Assembly (NCBI GenBank): GCA_963971405.1
Contig: OZ020490.1
Location: 20,671,464 to 20,735,463, forward strand
DNA from: Psococerastis gibbosa
Lineage: Eukaryota > Arthropoda > Insecta > Psocodea > Psocidae
Length of the DNA: 64,000 nucleotides
Reading direction: 5' to 3'
Shown here: in pieces, positions 36,001-48,500 of the stretch
Position numbering within the stretch: position 1 is the first letter of the stretch
Layout: each line of letters opens with the position of its first letter
Translations under genes and position numbers: made by a program
Notes under the pieces: generated by a model
The model's input: the letters and a program-made list of their open reading frames with translations, nothing else
Databases searched by the model: none
What the model was told of the DNA's origin: nothing

Positions 36001-36068
36001 GCTACATATAAGAAAAACGACTTTCGGTATATAACCAGCCACGACTGTACTCCTAGTAAATTATCCAT
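27008..36068 (-). CDS. GMC-family FAD oxidoreductase (glucose dehydrogenase-like)
   Basis: Eight coding exons on the minus strand: 36068-35888, 34585-34383, 32642-32465, 31750-31532, 30834-30659, 29526-29227, 28311-27914 and 27137-27008. All have GT-AG borders and matching phases, giving 594 aa plus stop, normal for the family. A hydrophobic segment (residues ~17-47) precedes the Rossmann motif FDYIIIGGGTAG (56-67). GMC signature 1 is [11 protein letters not shown] in exon 3 and signature 2 is [15 protein letters not shown] (296-310). The C-terminal domain has [11 protein letters not shown] with catalytic His531, and [10 protein letters not shown]...SGN with Asn574 at the second active-site position. 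Such enzymes oxidise alcohols or sugars with FAD; the substrate cannot be read from sequence. The N-terminal segment suggests secretion or membrane anchoring. Introns carry SINE, hAT-like and other repeats. No broken exon was seen, so it looks functional. Confidence 0.93.
27217..27320. repeat. Repeat fragment matching the loop of the 10472-10875 fold-back
   Basis: AATTCGCCACAGTTTTAG, CCTCAGTGACCGTTATTTTT and AATCAAGTTCAATAAC match 10630-10720 in order. It lies in the last intron of the GMC gene without the flanking inverted arms, so it may be a remnant or the parental sequence. Confidence 0.65.
28622..28827. mobile_element. MITE with GGCGGCTAT ends, in GMC intron 6
   Basis: Left arm 28622-28679 (GGCGGCTATGCCACCGACC ... 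GTGGTAGCAGAC) pairs with right arm 28775-28827 ending GGTCGGTGGAATAGCCGCC. The interior, read on the minus strand (AAGGAGACTATAATGCAG, TTAAGTTATAATATGG), matches the interior of 47315-47491. No ORF; TSD uncertain. Confidence 0.85.
29680..30260 (+). repeat. Dispersed repeat, copy interrupted by a G/C-tract element
   Basis: CTGAAGGATTTATATGGACC, AGGTCCCTTGTCCAATGCC, GACATTATTTGTATTG, GACGCAATGAAACAGGCG and GACTTAACCAAG recur in the same order at 50480-50755. The copy here is split by the hAT-like element at 29727-29858 and extends further right (CGTGCACTGGCGTGCG). It lies in GMC intron 5. Class unknown. Confidence 0.75.
29727..29858. mobile_element. hAT-like G/C-tract element nested in a repeat, 7/8 TSD
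   Basis: Starts CATGGCCGTGACCAGG, ends CCTGGGCACGGCCTTG, with a C homopolymer followed by GAAATAAAC inside. Flanks are TAGTGGCC (29719-29726) and TAGTGACC (29859-29866). It interrupts the dispersed repeat of 29680-30260, so it inserted later. It shares its AT-rich interior (ATGCAAAGAATTTATCC) with the G-rich block at 49330-49505. Confidence 0.87.
31132..31352 (+). mobile_element. tRNA-derived SINE, best preserved copy
   Basis: Starts TGTCGGGACATGTAGAGTAG (tRNA-like A-box region). A perfect B box GGTTCGAGTCC lies near 31187-31197, then the core CTTCGGAGGGCATGTAAAGC and AGGCGGTCCCGGGCTTTC, then GTTGGCTTAGTAATAGAAC and a TTTA-repeat tail. It lies in GMC intron 4. The intact Pol III boxes make it the reference copy for the family. 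Confidence 0.9.
31779..31990 (+). other. Unidentified protein-like segment in GMC intron 3
   Basis: A GC-richer island is open on the + strand, antisense to the GMC gene. It reads [19 protein letters not shown], then [31 protein letters not shown] and [15 protein letters not shown]. Composition and residue usage look like real protein, unlike the surrounding intron. I do not recognise the family. It could be a captured fragment of a gene or of a large transposon, or an unrecognised exon on the opposite strand. Confidence 0.4.
32890..33295 (+). mobile_element. Retroelement-like dispersed repeat with AAC tail (copy 1)
   Basis: Shares with 60275-60560 (opposite strand) GGCCTTACC, TTGAATCCA, AACTTGGTAGTGTGCACA, CAAGTGGTTCGGAATCCA and ATAATCAGGAGGTCC in order. 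A short frame conserved in both copies contains PSGSESxIIRRS. It ends in an AAC run at 33279-33293, suggesting a polyadenylated retrotransposed copy (a 5' ORF plus tail, or a SINE). It lies in GMC intron 2. Confidence 0.65.
33660..33866 (+). pseudogene. Non-LTR retrotransposon C-terminal zinc-knuckle fragment
   Basis: The + strand frame reads [20 protein letters not shown] then HLASCPA, a Cys-Cys-His-Cys knuckle of the kind found at the end of several LINE ORF2 proteins. It is followed by [19 protein letters not shown] and a stop at 33864-33866. The region is markedly GC-richer than its surroundings. The upstream RT domain is missing. It ends 4 bp before the hAT-like element at 33871. Confidence 0.7.
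33871..34324. mobile_element. hAT-like non-autonomous element, exact 8-bp TSD
   Basis: 454 bp starting CAGGGTTGCCAAACGTCC and ending GCAACCCTG, flanked by exact CTAGTAAG duplications (33863-33870, 34325-34332). Near both ends are GTCCCGTA words in inverted orientation (GTCCCGTATTTGAAGGG left; CGTCCCGTAAATACG right). No transposase frame. It lies in GMC intron 2. Confidence 0.9.
34093..34174 (+). repeat. 41-bp exact tandem duplication inside the hAT-like element
   Basis: ATGAAGTCTCAAGCCAAACG through AACACCATT occurs twice back to back (34093-34133, 34134-34174) with no difference that I can see, implying a recent duplication. Confidence 0.9.
34783..34872 (+). mobile_element. SINE 3' fragment
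   Basis: CTAGTTGAGTGTAAGAGGGC, CCCTAACTCTGCTAGGG and a TTTA tail match the 3' part of the SINE at 31132-31352. The tRNA-like head and core are missing, so it is a 5'-truncated copy. Confidence 0.8.
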
Positions 36069-36559
36069 AATTTTTAAGCCAGTAGGAAGTCACTGGAGTG
36101 TTTAAAATCAATAAGTTATATTTATATGCGATACAAATGAGGCTGAAGACCGGAACCTTTTTGTTATTGTTTGAAGAAAGGTGGACCGGCCGCCATTTTT
36201 AGTTTTTAATTTTCCACTGACACCGCTGACACTGGACACTGGGTGACAGAGTGAGTGACTTGAAGTGAAATTCTTGAACCTGGAGACAAATTTTTTATTA
36301 TAAATATATAAATAACAAATTATTCTAACTTCTTTTAATTTTAATGTTTAATTTTAATGTTGAATGAATTGTCGCATTTTTACAATAGTCTCAATAGTCT
36401 GTATCCGCTTGTCGCAACACTGACTGGCAAACGACCATTATTGTTGACAAAATAGCGAATCATAAACTTTTTAATTTGTGATTAAAATATAGTTTTTTAT
36501 TAAAGAAAGAAACACCTGCGATAACAGCCACTGTGATAAGTATTCTCCAGGTTCAAGTC
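36069..36559. promoter_or_regulatory. Divergent (shared) promoter region of the GMC and POLN genes
   Basis: Only 491 bp separate the two start codons, which face away from each other. The region must hold both 5' leaders and start sites, so regulation is probably coupled at least in part. It contains a GCCGCCATTTTTAG patch (36188-36201) and otherwise AT-rich sequence. No TATA box is clearly placed. A CTCCAG at 36545-36550 could be a splice acceptor, which would put the POLN cap site further upstream. Confidence 0.6.
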
Positions 36560-39500
36560 ATGAATTACAAACCAAATATGACGGAGAGCCGTTCCCAGGA
36601 ACATTCTAATTCCGAATTTATTGTTGATGAGAGCCAGCTGCTAAAAGCCGCGGCGTCGGCAAATGTATTTGAAACAATTACAACGAATGCTATTAGTGAA
36701 GAAAGTAAAAAACGAAGCATTGATCATGCTCACGGAAAAGAATGTTTCAAACCTGTAACTAATGTGCCAAAGGAAAATGTTAAAAACATTGCTAATTGGC
36801 CGCTGTTAACAGATCCCTTTACTTCTAGTACTTCAGCAAAGGGGCTTGAAATAAAAAGGTTCAAGATTGATACTGTTAAACAGCTTTCGCCTCAACTTGA
36901 GATGATTGCACCGGCAAGTGTCAAATCAATGGAACAACTATGTTTGAAGAAACATGTGAGCCACATAAGAAAGAACGCGAACAAAAGCCAATTTGACTGC
37001 ATTTTAAAAGATCTGAACCCCCAGGCAAGGGTGGCAGTTTTAAAGGACAGAAATTCACCTCAGGAAGGTTTAAATAAAAACACTTTTCATTCAACCTGCT
37101 CTCTGGGCAGCCATAAACCGAATATAGAAGAAAATCCGAATTCAATGTTAGGCATGCAATCCAAGAAAAGTCTCGGACGAAATACAGAAGTTATTGAGAC
37201 AAAATCTTTATCAGTTTTTAAAGAAACGTCGGAAAAAGCAAAGAAGCGGCTAGTCCAATTAAAACTTTTCAAAACCAGTGAACAATCTCCTTTTACTGAG
37301 CTAAGCAATCAAGTTGTTCAAGAATTGGAACGTCAGTTACACTACTCAAGGCCGATGGAAATTGATATTATTTTACAAAGCGCTGGAGATCAGTTATTCT
37401 CAGTGCCAGCATGTCGTTCCAAAACTAGCTATGTAGCGCTTTACTTCCGTATTCAGTGGTCATCTGAAGATTCTGAATACTATCGTACCGAATTTAAGAC
37501 AGAGCTTTGGAGCAAAGGAAGGCAAAATTTGAAAGCATTGTTGCAGTCAATGTTCACTCTAAAACATGCTGTAGTTTGCATTGAAGCAGCAGAACTGATC
37601 GTTTTCTTAATTAGAAAACTACAATTCAATAAAAGTGAATCTCATAAATGGAATATCATGGACCCTTTAGTAGCGTATTGGATGATACATTCAGATGAAC
37701 CGTGTGCATCATTTGAACATTTGGTAGAAAAACTGCAGTTAGATAGATCGGATATGAAGAATAATTTCTATGGTTCCAAAACATGCAAATTTCTAGATCT
37801 GCTATCCAAAGGGTTTGGCATTTTAAAGCAAATGTTAAAAAAAGAACATGTTTGGACTTTGTTTTTGGAAATGGAAGTAAAATTGACGCCTCTTCTTGGT
37901 AGTAAGTTGTGTTTCTAAAAGTATATTAGCCTATTCAATCATATTCCAATTAATGAAATATCTTGGGGTGAAATCTCTCGCCCCACAACCGCGGCAAAAA
38001 CAAGTATAATAGTTAGTCTATTGAATATTCCCCGAGTTTAAATAGAAATAGTGAACAATGCTTTTTTAATGTTGCCTACATTTTTTTTTAGGGATGACAC
38101 ATCGAGGTATCCATATTCAAGACTCTGAACTCCGCTCCATTGGAGAATTAATTGCAGAAAAACTGATAAGTTTGGAGAGAGAAGGGCATAAAGCAGCCGG
38201 CCGTCCATTTAGCATTAATTCACCGCAGCAGCTTCGCAAGATTCTATATGATGATTTGAAATTACAGGAGCAATTTAATATAAAGGTACGAGCATAGCAC
38301 TTCGAATTTGTGAATTCGTTTAAACCAATAATGTGAAAACACTATCCGTATGTACACAGTAGGTATGCAGGCATCCCTTCTGTAATATTTTTACTATTGA
38401 TAAATGTTTACAATTTTCGTCTTGTTTACCTTATGGTGAGGTGTTTCTATTTATTACTCTGAGAATTTCACAATTGTAGGCCTACTACAGTATTTACAGT
38501 CTACATAGTACTGTACTGCGTAATCTCATGTTTAAAAAATATACTTTAGTGAAAGTGCAACTCTACACAAGACCGTAGCCAAGGGGTGGTTCATGGGGGT
38601 TCAACCCCCCCCCCCCCCGAAATTAAATGGCTTGATACTAGATTGAATCGGATTTTGGGAGGAAAAATAAAAATTACTATGTAATATCCAATAAAATTTC
38701 TGAAATATAAAAATAATGCCAATGTAACTAAATTTTTATAGCCTTCTCTTTTTAAAGCATTATTTTAAGAGGATATAATACGTAGGAAAAATTTCGGACA
38801 GACCACAGATGAAAATATGAAGAAAAAAAAACGAAATATTTTTCTTCACTATTTAAGTTTCTAGTTTAAATTAAATGTATATTATTTAAAAATAATAGAG
38901 GCAATATAAAAATATTTAACAAAAACATTAATAATGTTCTGCTAATAAATAGTTAATTCTAGTGACACTATCTGGCAAAACAAAGATGACCCTGAGCCAA
39001 CGGCTCACGGCTGTAAAGTGTAAACTGTAAAGGTAGGGGAGGCATCACCCCCTGCTGCTTCGCTGAATGGTCTTTATACCTGCGACCCGCAGGCTGCTAG
39101 ACCCAGCCCAAGGAAGTAGGAACTCGGAAGATTTTATTCGAATCTCAGGATTGATTTTTGCTCCAGCAGTGGCGGGTGCACTGTTTCATACTACCAGTGG
39201 CGACTAAGTCATAATAACCAACTTTCTAAAATTTGTTGTTGCCTATTTTCGATAGACGTACTCAGCTAGATTGCTATACATTGGCGTAGTTAGGGGGGCA
39301 TAGCGACCCCCAGGTACTTGTCAAGCCCCCCCCCCAGGATGTTTGAGTAAATATAACAATTTAAAAACTTAATAAATAAATAAACGAATAATTGAAAATC
39401 CGAAAAAAAAATTATCAGAGCATATCAATAATGTTTAAAAAATCACTGTAGCGCAAATATTCGACCATTTTAATGCATTGTGTTGGCTATTTTCCATTCG

Positions 39501-42500
39501 AAAACGAAGTCAAGTATGTAGAGTATCGAGTGTACTTTGACATGCCTTCTAACAGTGGTTTTTCGTTGCCTTCTGCATTTTTATGCCGTTGACTCTTCAT
39601 TGAGTTCATTCACCTTCGGGGCCAACCCCATGACAAATGAGTACCTTAGTAGTGGTTGCTTATTTAGTGGCGGCAACTATTCGCCCCGTAACAAAGTCTA
39701 CGTCGGGTTCTAGTGGCTTTCCCTAGACAAGCCTGCACCACCAGACTTGTTACCACACCCTCTGATTATGCCGCTGCTTGGTCGGGGACTGCTTATGCGT
39801 TATATTCGCTATCTGCCACCTGTGACCCCACTAGTAGCCTGCAGCTCAGCCCTAGCACTAATAGACTATACACAAATGAACTAAATAGAATAAATACAAT
39901 TTACGAGGCAGTACGATAGGTTACAGAGAAATTAATTCAAAACAACATGACAGTAGGTACTATGCGTGGAACATTAGGCCACAACAAAGTAACTTACAAT
40001 AAAAAGACGGCAGATGGGCGAAAGGGCGATGTGCAAGACTGTGGCAACCACCGACCTATAAAACTGCACTGCCATGCAATGAGGTGGATGGAAAGGGTGG
40101 TTGAGAGAAGACTCAGAGTTCTAATAAATGAGACCATCTCCAAAAACCAACTAGGATTCATGCCAGGTCGAGGAACTACAGATGGAATATACGACACATT
40201 GCAAGGACTCTGCTAGAAAAACATCGAGAAAAGAAAAAACCTGTTCATTGTGTTCGTGGACGTGGAAAAAGCCTATGATAGAATACCGAGAAGTTTAATC
40301 TGGGATGTGTTGGAAGAGAGACGAGTTCCGCAAAGCTATATAAGGCTAATAAAGAATATGTACGAGTGCGTAGTGCGGCAGGGGTCGGTTACACCTTCCC
40401 AGTAACTTATGGGTTGCATCAGGGGTCAACCTTGAACCGCTGTTGTTCGTTCTCATAATGGACGTAGTGACCAGGCAGATGCAAGGGCAAGCGCCAGAAA
40501 GCCTTCTCATCGTTGATGATATCCTCCTGGTAGGAGACTCGCGAGAAGATGTCGAGAGTACTCTCAGACTGTGGGTGGAAACGGTGGAGCGCCAGGGGCT
40601 TAAAGTGAATCGCAAGAAAACAGAGTACATGGAATGCATAAGCCAGGAACCTGGATCGATAAAAGTAGATAACCAAAACCTAGAGAAGGCCAAGACATTC
40701 AAATATCTACGAGCAACGTTACGCGAGAATGGCGGCTGTGAAGACGATGTAAAAGTACGGGTAACCTCAGGTTGGGCCAAGTGGCGAGATATGGCGGAGA
40801 TCTTGAAGGATAGGAGAATGCCGAAAAATTCAAATCAAATTCCGCATATACGTACAAGCAAGTGGTGAGACCGTGTATGACCTACCGAGCGGAGTGCTGG
40901 CCATTGCGGAGGAGAAAGAGCAATTGCTGCATGTGGCTGGGATACGCATGTTGCGTTAATATCTGGGTTACAAATTAACAGGCAGGAGGAGAAACGAGGG
41001 CATCCGGGCGGAGATGCAAGTAGCACCGATCACCGATAAAGTCAGGGAACGAAGACTGGCGTGGTGGGGCCATACGTTAAGAAGAGAAGATGGACACCTG
41101 CAACAACGTGTAAGGGACTGCAAGGTAGAGGGCCCAAGACCTATAGGACGACCGAGGATGTCCCTTGTAACGAAAGTGAGAGAGGACCTCAGAACCTTCG
41201 GTCTCTCGCCGGATATGATTGATTCCAAAAACCGAAACACCTGGAAGAATAAGATCCGTGCCACTGACCCCGTGGGAGGGATGAGGCGCCGTAAAAAAAA
41301 AGGCCTGCATGGGTGTAAGCGACAAAAATAAATTTTTGATATAATGCAAACATGCTTTCCAATTTGTAAATTAGTAGATAGACAATGTGTAATTTCATAG
41401 TAAATAATTTCCTCATGGATAAATTTCGGATGCCTAGGGGGGGGGGGGGGGGGGGGGGGGGGGACATCTGTATATTGACAACCCCTTAAAACTCAATTGC
41501 ATATTCTGGAACGAACAGACCATTACATTGTAACAGTAGTAACAATGACACGGCACGCAATGTATTGGAGCGTGATTTTTCCATAATTTCTTCAAAAAAT
41601 AATTTTTTGCACAGAAGCAAATATTTTTAGGAAAGCAACCTGTTTGGCTTTGTTACTCTATTGAACACCTAAAACATACCTGAGGGTAGAATTCATCGAC
41701 AGAAAGATTCCGCTGAAATTTTTTTTTTTTTTACCCCCAGAAGCAAACTACCAAGGGGCAAGTGACCCACTGCATTTTGTTAACATTAATAACGTTTTTG
41801 AGAATACCCCCCCCCCCCAAATAAAGTTAGCCCAAAATAGAAATGAAAATCATCTCGAGGTATGATTTTTGTAAGCCTACGTGCCAAATTTCACCAAAAT
41901 CGACGGAATAGTTTGCCCGGAAATCGACAGATAGCCAGACATTTCGTAAAACCCACTTTTTGGGTTCCTGGGACATCAAAACGCTTAAATCCGCTGAAAT
42001 GTTGACCGTCACAAAGCTTTCCTTATACTACGTATAAATTGGAAAGCAAAAATTAAAATGCACGGTCATAGCCTAATATTTAACATACAGAATCATATTT
42101 TTTGGCTTGCCTCACTGTGCCCAACAAAAGGCCGCGTGTTAATACCCACGACTGCGGTGAAGTTCAAGGAAGTAAAATCAGACCATTACTGTTTGTTCTC
42201 TTTATCAATGAACTGTTCTTGCTGGAATGTGTTAAGCATTTCTTTGCTGATATGCTGATCTACTTGGCGGGAAAAAACCTAGTAGAATTAACTTCGAAGA
42301 TGAATGCGGAACTGAATTTCATTACTAGATGGTGTTTAATATTAAAAATCGAAGGCGATGGTTATTAGTTCGAGAGCTATGGAGTGTTTGGAAAAGTTGG
42401 TTCTTGGTGGTGATAGAATGGGTCAAATCCTTCAAGTATCTTGGAATACTCATTGATTCTCGCCTTACCTTAAATTTGAACTATGAGACGGTCACAAGTA

Positions 42501-45500
42501 AAACAAAATGCAAAATGTCGCTCCTTCGTAAGGTGTAATTCCTTCTACCATGTACCACTAAAGTCACTTTGTTCAACTCCTTAATTCGGCCGCACTACAG
42601 CTACTGTATAACAGTGTTTTATCCGGCGAACCGCTCCGTGCTTGACGCTCTACAGAAGCTATGCCTATGCGTATTATCCTAAATAAACCTAGAGATGCCA
42701 GAAGGAACCGGGATGCAGAGGTGGCAGTCATGAGTCGAGGAATCTATTTTCTTCGAAGGCATGACATTTGTTTAAAATAGCCAAGGGTTTGCTTCCATCA
42801 TATTTAAATTCCCTTGTCCACTCGGACGTCCATCAACACGCTACAAGATATTTTACAGGATTTGCACAAGTTTCGGCCACTGGCTCATACCCAAAGTAAT
42901 TTTTTTGCAAATGGTGTATTATACAATCGACTGAATCAAGCTATACGTGAGTGTGGAACAGTGTAGTCTTTTAAAAAGAAGGTAGGCGAAGAGCCGAAGA
43001 AGGTCGAGTGTATAACTTCAGCTGCAGTACAGCGGGAGCAGACATTTATTCGAGACATTAGGACCGAATTCAAATCAGCCTTTTGCTACCAAGCAACAAC
43101 ACAACAACCTGGCACGATTAGTAATTTCATGGCTTGAAATGCCACAGAACACTTTTTTAAATTCATTTTACTCTTCTTGTTGTACTCCGTTTTAGTCTTT
43201 CGTTTTGCCATGATGCTCACAACAGTAATTTAATCAAAATCGAACTTACAATTCACAGAACAAGATAATATTTGATTCAATTCACGCACAAAAAGTATTT
43301 GTTTATTATTTACATTCGTGGCAGTATACTCGCTCACATTCGTGGCAGCAACAAGAGCGCTGCAAATGCGGCGGAATATCTCGGAACTACTGCGTTACAT
43401 TTTGGGGTGCAAAATATTATTTGGTTTCAGGTCCAATTGTAAACAAAAATAACAAATTTTTAAATATCATGGTTTTTATGGCAAAATCGTGGAAAATAGC
43501 ACACTAATAATGTAGATATAGACCATTAGCTAATATTAACATGCAAAACATCTCTCTTCCACTGAAGGTAAGATTGCATTTTCCAGAACCCTTTCTGAAT
43601 ATTGCGCTATTTTGTAATTTTTTAATAAAATTCTGAGCCTTAAAATTAAAATTCCATCGCATGGCAAATCTATATTGATGTTTCATGCTTCCAAGGAAGA
43701 GTGGCCGTTACAATTAACATAATTCTGGTGGGTCAAAACTCCAGAACCAAAGAGGTCTGAACAGCGATTTCGATAGCATATCCTCTTAATGTAAAGATAT
43801 TGTCAAAATTAAAATTATCCTGGCTGGTTGGGAGAAATCCAACAGACATCTGATTAGACTGCTTTACCCGGTTTCCCTAATTCTACAATCGGCATCAGGC
43901 ATGCTTTCGATAAGAATGAAGTCGCTACTACAGAAGGGTTCTTTTTATTAGAATAAAATCGACTGAATGTCGAGAGTGAGGGTCATTATATATACATAAA
44001 TTCGAGTCATTCGTTATACGTTCTGGGCGTAACTAAAATGAAAGTGACTTAAATAAAAATCTGACTACTAAACGGTTCTTTGCGAATAATAATGACAATT
44101 AGAATGCAACAACAACAGTTCATCTTATTGAACCCTTTATTGCAGGTAAAAGATACGGCTACTGGGGCAAAATCAACATCGGAAACAGTACTGAAGCTGT
44201 TGGTTCCTCACCATTCGCTGCCTGGGATCGTACTCGAGTACAGACGTTTGCAAAAACTTAAATCAACATACATCGATGGGATTATTAACTTTGTTAGGAA
44301 AGGTAAGTACCTAAATATAATATGTCTATTTTAGTCTTATAGCCTTGGCCTCCCCCCCCCCCCCCCAGTACCCTGAAATTTTTTCAATACAACTATGAAT
44401 CCATTCGAATAAAGTTTGCCGAGGCACGGTTAATGTATAAGTTTATACAGTTACGTCTGATATCTAGCCAGTATTAGCCTATCTATACTATTATAACATC
44501 ACATGGTTTCTTTTTTAAACCTACTGTACGTAACCTTAAATCTCCAGATCTTTATTGTTACATAATATATATTTCATTATGTGTGCATTTTTTATAGGGA
44601 CTGTGAATTGTATTTGGGAGCAGCGATCGGCAGCCACTGGTCGGTTAGTATCAACTAACCCAAACTTACAAGCGATTCCAACTAAATTAACGTCCTTCAA
44701 AACAGACCAAGGTACGGACGGCAGTGGACACTTTACAATGAGATATTGTTACCTAGGCTACAATATCTCAATACTATTAGGTATAATTAGTATTCAGTTA
44801 AGCTAGAAAATTGACATGCCTAGATTTTATGTTTTTGTGTAAGGTTTTCATCTAATTTTAGAATCACACAGATCTTGTCTCATTTCTCTTATTACGTCTC
44901 ACTTTGTCGTTTCAGGGAAAGAAGTAGAGTTAAACATACGGTCTCTGTTTCGCCCCCGTAAAGGATATGTATTTTTGATGGCAGATTTTCAGCACATAGA
45001 GTTTCGGATTTTCGCAAGCCTCACAGATGATTCCGCATTAATTGATGTTTTCAAGCAATCAGGTAAGCAATAGTAATTATACCGCATTTAAAATATAAAA
45101 TAAAATAAATAGGGACTTTTTTCTTGTTCAATTACTAAGCCAACCTAGTGGATTTTTTTTTTTTTTGTAATATAATATAACAACAGTTGTTCAGTGCCAA
45201 GTAACAACGTTTTCTTAGGGCTATAAAGCTCTCTCTTACACTCAACTAGGAAGGCCCGGGACCGCCTGCTTTATATACCCTCCGAAACATGGCCAGAAAA
45301 TGTAGGAAGTGTAGGACTCGAACCAACAACCTTCCGGGTGAAAGTCAGAGTCCGTAACACTACTCAACATGTCCTGACCATTTAGGATTACAACATGACA
45401 CATCATATTTTATATGACTGCAATGCTATATTGTATATGTTTGTACATTGCTCCATTAAATTGACGATTTTATTTTATACTTTCTTGAACATGTACTGTA

Positions 45501-48500
45501 TAATTTAGCAGAAATATATAGGCCCTATTTATCATTTTTTTTTATATTTATTATTATTATTGTATTTATTTTAATTTATCATTTATTTAAAAAATACTTG
45601 CAATTTTAAAAAAAAAATCGAGTGGTTTAACAACCACGTAGGATAGGGCGTTGGATAAAGTATTTTAAAATATCAACAAAATGATGTCCCACTTAAAGTT
45701 TTTTTAGTTTTATATATTGTACGGTATGGACATTGTAATTAGTCTACATATTTAGAACCCTCATCGCTATCTGAATACCACTTTGGGGGGTTGCATGCTG
45801 AAATGCTTTATACTTTTATACCGTACTCTAACTTACCATGCACCATTATTAATTTTTCATCTGCAATATGGTAAAGAACACTTGACCTATAAAGCCTGCT
45901 GTTAAATATGTTTTGGCCCTTATGGTTCTTTCCTATTTTATTTTATTTGTACAATACCGTTTTACACCAATTACATTGTACAAAAAATTCCAATTGAACA
46001 GTTAAGTATAGTCTAATATAAATCGTGAAAAAGTAAAAAGAATAATAATATATATTTGCCTGATTCAGTTAAAACTGGACTCTAATTATTATTAAAATGT
46101 AGGCTATACAATAATGAATAAAGTCAACGCTCGATGTTGGCTGATTATTCTATAATCAATGACTACCTATATTATATTATTCTATAATCAATGACTATGA
46201 CTATAGCCCACCCACACTACATATTATTTTATTGATGTTGACCTTTTGAAATGCTTTTTGCCAGATGACGTATTTATGAGCCTTGCGGAACATTGGTTAG
46301 GAAAAGACGGTCATACCATCTGTGCAAGTGACAGAGAAAAAACTAAAAGAATTGTCTACTCGCTCATGTATGGTGCAGGCGCAGGAAAAATTGCTGATCA
46401 GCTCAATGTCTCCATATTTGAAGCTTCCGTCATTTTAAACAGCTTTTACGGTAAGTTTAAAGGCTGAATTAGTTCATTCTTCTCACAATATCTCAAAACT
46501 CAAAACAGCAATAACTTAATGGGAAAAATTTTGTTTCCAGATATTCAGTTTGCGTGCGTTTTTAAATTAAAGAAAGCAGAACATGGAGCTATGAACTCTG
46601 TAGGCTAAACACTGCTGTGTCACGAACAGACTTCTCTTACTCGAAATATATTGAGTGATTGCATAACTCGCAATTTGCAGGATTCGTTTGTACACCATAC
46701 TCAGAGAATGAGTACTTTTCAGGTTTTGTGCTCTTACAGTAAAATGTTGCTTTGGTGCTCAAGCACCCCCACATTCAAGAGAAGGAGGTTAATCACTCCT
46801 TTAAATATTTTACTGGCCAATCTACTAATCACTAGAGCTATAGGTTCCAAAATCAGTCAGCCCTGTCATAAAATAGCCTATAGATGCAGTGAGAGTATGA
46901 ATATTGGATGTGACTTCTAACGTTTATTGTTTCAGCTAAATTTCCCAAGCTGCAACACCTAAACAAGAAAGTGTCAGAACAATGTTCCAAACAGGGCTAC
47001 GTGAGGACTGTACAGGGGAGAATACGTAAACTTCCACACATCTGTGATATGGAACAATCTGTCAGAGCCCAAGCTGAAAGACAGGCCGTTAATTTTGTAA
47101 TTCAAGGTTGTTACTAAAATAGGCCTAAGTAACTAAATGGACATTTAGCTTGCCCATTATAGTATTATTGATAACAGGCACGTATGCAGAGGGGGTTTTG
47201 GTGATTCAACTCCCCCCCCCCTCCCTGAAATATTTTTGACTTACACTAGATACAATCTGTAGTTGAGACGACGGCGTCAGGCCTCGCCTTTTGGTAGCCC
47301 TCACCTTCTATTTCGCGGCTATTCCATCTGTCAATAATCCGTCATTTGTGCATCAAAAATTGATGAGATGTTTGTTTTAAGGAGACTATTGTGTAGATAC
47401 TTAACTTCTCTATTATAAATTAAGTTATAATATGGTAGAGACTTATTATTGATGCACAAATTACGGGTTATTGACAGATGGAATAGCCGCCTTAACAATG
47501 CGCTGGGGGAAACCCCCTTGCCCCCGACTTGCAGTTTTATGAAGATATATCCATAAGTTAATCATGGGCGCCATAATTGGGGATGGACAACCCAATCACA
47601 ATAGGAAAGTTGTATATTATAAGCTGGAAAATGTTTTCATTTATAGGAGCTGCCGCCGACCTATGCAAACAAGCTATGCTGCTGACGGAGAACCAGTTCG
47701 TCAATGCCTACCCACCAATCGAGGCACATCTGCTTCTTCAAATCCACGATGAGCTAGTGTGGGAAGTGGCTGAGAGCGATGTAAAAAGGGCACAAGGTAA
47801 GAGTAGCCACCTCTACAGCCGGGAGAGGACAGAGCCTATTAGCAGGTTGCAGGACCAGGGGAAGTTGCCGCCATTCACGTATATGGATGTGCTCCAGGAC
47901 TTGGACAAAGAGGTGCTGACGGAGGTGGTCCGCTTCCTGGAGAGTATCGGACAAAACTGGTAGGACGTTGGGCAAGCTGTTTTAGACGGTCCCTGGGCAA
48001 CCTCGTTGCCCAGTGAGCTCCCGATAGCAGTCTTTTGCCAGATGGATTTGGTAATGGCTGTATACCCTTAAGCCAAAAAAAAGTGTAGTTAAAAGATAAC
48101 AGGAATGACACTCTCACCAAGGACTTATTTATGGGAGGATCCCCAATTAGAAATTACTTGGTGCTTGATCCTACTAAACAAACTAGAAATATGAACAACA
48201 TGAAATGTAAGCAACAAAAAACGAAAGATGACTAAAACTGTAAAATAACTTTTAAAGCCTCGGGCCTTAGGCTAGCTTATCCCATACCTGCCACACTCTA
48301 TTAGAGTCTAGCCTTCGACCCCCCCCCCCCCCTTTTCTGCACGCCAAATTTTAAAGGAAAGGAAAAACAGCTACCATTGAGAAATTAGTTTAAAAAAGAA
48401 GGACCTAGGCTCAATGGGGGATCCACGGGGGGGGGGGGGGGGGGGGGGTCAGGGTGGCCAACCACTAAATGAGTAAATTCATAAGATACCTAGTAAATTA

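Noticed and set aside
36560-37901. Possible pol theta (POLQ) identity
   Set aside because: No helicase domain precedes the polymerase. The opposite-strand GMC gene starts 491 bp upstream, and the motif B neighbour residue is basic, as in POLN.
39947-41331. Active LINE copy
   Set aside because: Stop codons at 40214 and near 40407, frameshifts, and IVDD in place of FADD show that it is dead.
41439-41463. Poly-G run as a telomere or G-quadruplex element
   Set aside because: It is a plain homopolymer without the spaced G-runs of a telomere. Similar runs elsewhere belong to the G/C-tract elements or their remnants.
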